From Bactericera cockerelli (taxonomy: Eukaryota; Arthropoda; Insecta; Hemiptera; Triozidae): a stretch of DNA of 64,000 bases. The translations under genes and the position numbers were made by a program. Below the pieces are notes generated by a model. That model was not told the DNA's origin. It searched no databases and worked only from the letters and a program-made list of their open reading frames with translations. Shown here in pieces: positions 62,627 to 64,000 of this stretch; within the stretch, counting starts at the first letter, position 1, and each line of letters starts with the position of its first letter. The stretch covers positions 21,315,568 to 21,379,567 of the forward strand of contig CM044958.1 of the NCBI GenBank assembly GCA_024516035.1. Direction: 5' to 3'.

Positions 62627-62760
62627 TACCGACCTCAGTAGCTTAATCGATAAGGCTGAGGATTTGTAGGTAATCTGGAGGTCGGTGGTTCGAGTCCCAA
62701 GTTAAACATGAATTTAGCGAAGCGAGTATGGCTGGTTGTGACATCACGACATTTTTTATC
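62627..62760 (+). repeat. tRNA-derived SINE, family 1
   Basis: CGACCTCAGTAGCTTAATCG, GGTCGGTGGTTCGAGTCCC and GCGAAGCGAGTATGGCTGGT; head, B box and tail are all recognisable but diverged. Confidence 0.7.
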
Positions 62761-62814
62761 TATTTCTTCTATTGGAAAGCGTCAGTGTGTCTGCTGGTGG
62801 AGATATTTGTCAAG

Positions 62815-63135
62815 AAGGGTCGACGTTGTTCAACCTCATGTTCGAGGTTGGTTGGTTTTGCCACATTTTTACGGCTGGATGCCCTTCTTAACGCCAACGA
62901 TTCTTTTTGATTTTACGTCCTGGATGTAGACGAGGGTTTTACCCTCCATTCGCTTTGAATCGTACCAGCTACCCACATTAACCTCATCCAGCCTGCGTAG
63001 GGCCGGAAATGTCAGCCTGACATGTACGGAGGGAACAGAATTTTCTGTGTGAAAAGTCTGCTGCGACCGGGGATCAAATTCAGGATCTCTCGACTACGGG
63101 CAGTAGTCACAACCGTTACGCCACGGAGGTTGGTT
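62815..63135 (-). repeat. tRNA-derived SINE, family 2, long form
   Basis: The same long form as 50995-51345: on the + strand GAGGTTGGTTGGTTTTGCCA, CCTCCATTCGCTTTGAATCG, GCGACCGGGGATCAAATTCA and CGTTACGCCACGGAGG. Confidence 0.75.
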
Positions 63136-64000
63136 TATAGATGTCCTTAATTTCAGTGTATGTGGAATTGCACTAGCCTTCTTATTTTCCTATACAACCG
63201 TACTTAACGTCTCATGTCTAGTTATCAAACCTTGGTTTTCAATGTAATTGGAGCCACCTTGGTCGCAATATTAACTTTTTCCATCAATTCCTCTTTTTTA
63301 TCGATTTTTTTTGTTCTTCTAAATCAGTTGCATATTTTTTTGTTCGAGGAACTTCTTTTTTATGTAGATGGCATAGTTGATTTAGAATAAAATACTCTGT
63401 TCAATTTAGTTTGTTTCTGGCATTGACCAATATTTGCGAGGATAGTTTTTTGTCGTGCTGACGGTAGAAGATACCTTGGGACAGAGTTGTGTGGACAAGG
63501 TATGAGTGAGGGTGTCGTTTGATAATGTTTTATAAATAACCAGCATACTAATGAAAAAAATCACCTTCTAATTATAAAGGGTGTGCAAGTTTTGACCTAT
63601 TGATTTGTATTCTTAATTTGTAAGCGATACCGTCTGGTGCGCTCGTGTTGACCAAGCACCTAAATGGGAGGTATTGTGTCACTTCTCCTTCATCAGAGGG
63701 GATGCATACTGCGGGATGGGCAGGCTACAAGCGTGTACAGTAGCTCCTGTTTCATAGCTACGAAATAAAAAAAAACAATACTTCGGATTTCTAATATTAG
63801 AAATTTTACGGAAGTAAAAGGCTGTGAATCACTCATCCTTTAAAACACAAAAAAAACACGTTACGTTAGGCGAACGGATATATACTCGTAGTATAATTCG
63901 TAGAATTACTTTCGTGCTGGACCCCATAGAGTGCTGGCACTCCACTAGTGGACACTTGTGTCCCCCTTACTAGTATAACTTCCTGGTTGTAAAAAATTAG
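63136..64000. other. Intergenic, with a headless family-3 SINE
   Basis: At 63640-63770 TGGTGCGCTCGTGTTGACCA, GGAGGTATTGTGTCACTTCT and AGTAGCTCCTGTTTCATAGC match the body of SINE family 3 without its tRNA head. The rest shows nothing supportable. Confidence 0.45.

Overview
This is animal nuclear DNA, most likely from an insect and probably a hemipteran. The evidence is AT-rich intergenic sequence, GT-AG introns, two recognisable conserved animal genes split into small exons, tRNA- and 5S-derived SINEs, R2-clade and Jockey/CR1-like non-LTR retrotransposons, and many MITE-like elements with the TACAGGGTG or ATAAGGAAAGTA ends seen in insect genomes. The order is inferred from repeat flavour only. 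Nothing in the window looks bacterial or viral. Most of it is transposon and satellite sequence; recognised host coding sequence is under 3 kb. Layout: 1-4.7 kb holds the last three coding exons of the Paf1-complex gene Leo1 (+ strand), embedded in three minisatellites. 6.8-16.6 kb holds a complete ten-exon HMGXB4-like HMG-box gene on the - strand (413 codons reconstructed with matching splice phases), convergent with Leo1. An R2-clade retrotransposon remnant lies inside its last intron. 15.8-22.6 kb is a transposon cluster: two motif-array elements, a 613-bp foldback MITE and a 1.7-kb near-perfect palindrome. 22.6-30.9 kb is repeats, SINEs and a ~0.7-kb direct duplication. 31-45 kb contains four candidate exons that I could not assign to a family (a small membrane protein at 31.0/33.2 kb; a one-TM protein at 35.0/44.8 kb with matching splice phase), two minisatellites (36 and 52 bp units), a possible 3.9-kb element and several repeats. 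46-48.7 kb is a 5'-truncated Jockey/CR1-like LINE (- strand). 51.74-54.71 kb is a complete, apparently intact Pogo-like DNA transposon with TIRs, a TA duplication and a 667-aa transposase ending in a PHD finger. 56.33-60.0 kb is an unclassified 3.7-kb element with CACTGAG termini, very long CTACTTA/CTACGTA arrays at both ends, and two internal ORFs, one with a C2H2-like finger. 60.5 kb has a candidate two-TM exon; the remainder is SINEs and AT-rich sequence. The most unusual theme is that tandem arrays begin or end exactly at exon edges (Leo1 terminal exon on both sides, HMGXB4 terminal exon, the 35.0-kb exon). In both convergent host genes the terminal coding segment, stop codon included, has been tandemly multiplied downstream of the true stop. 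A second theme is several elements whose ends are built from arrays of one short motif, a different motif in each element.
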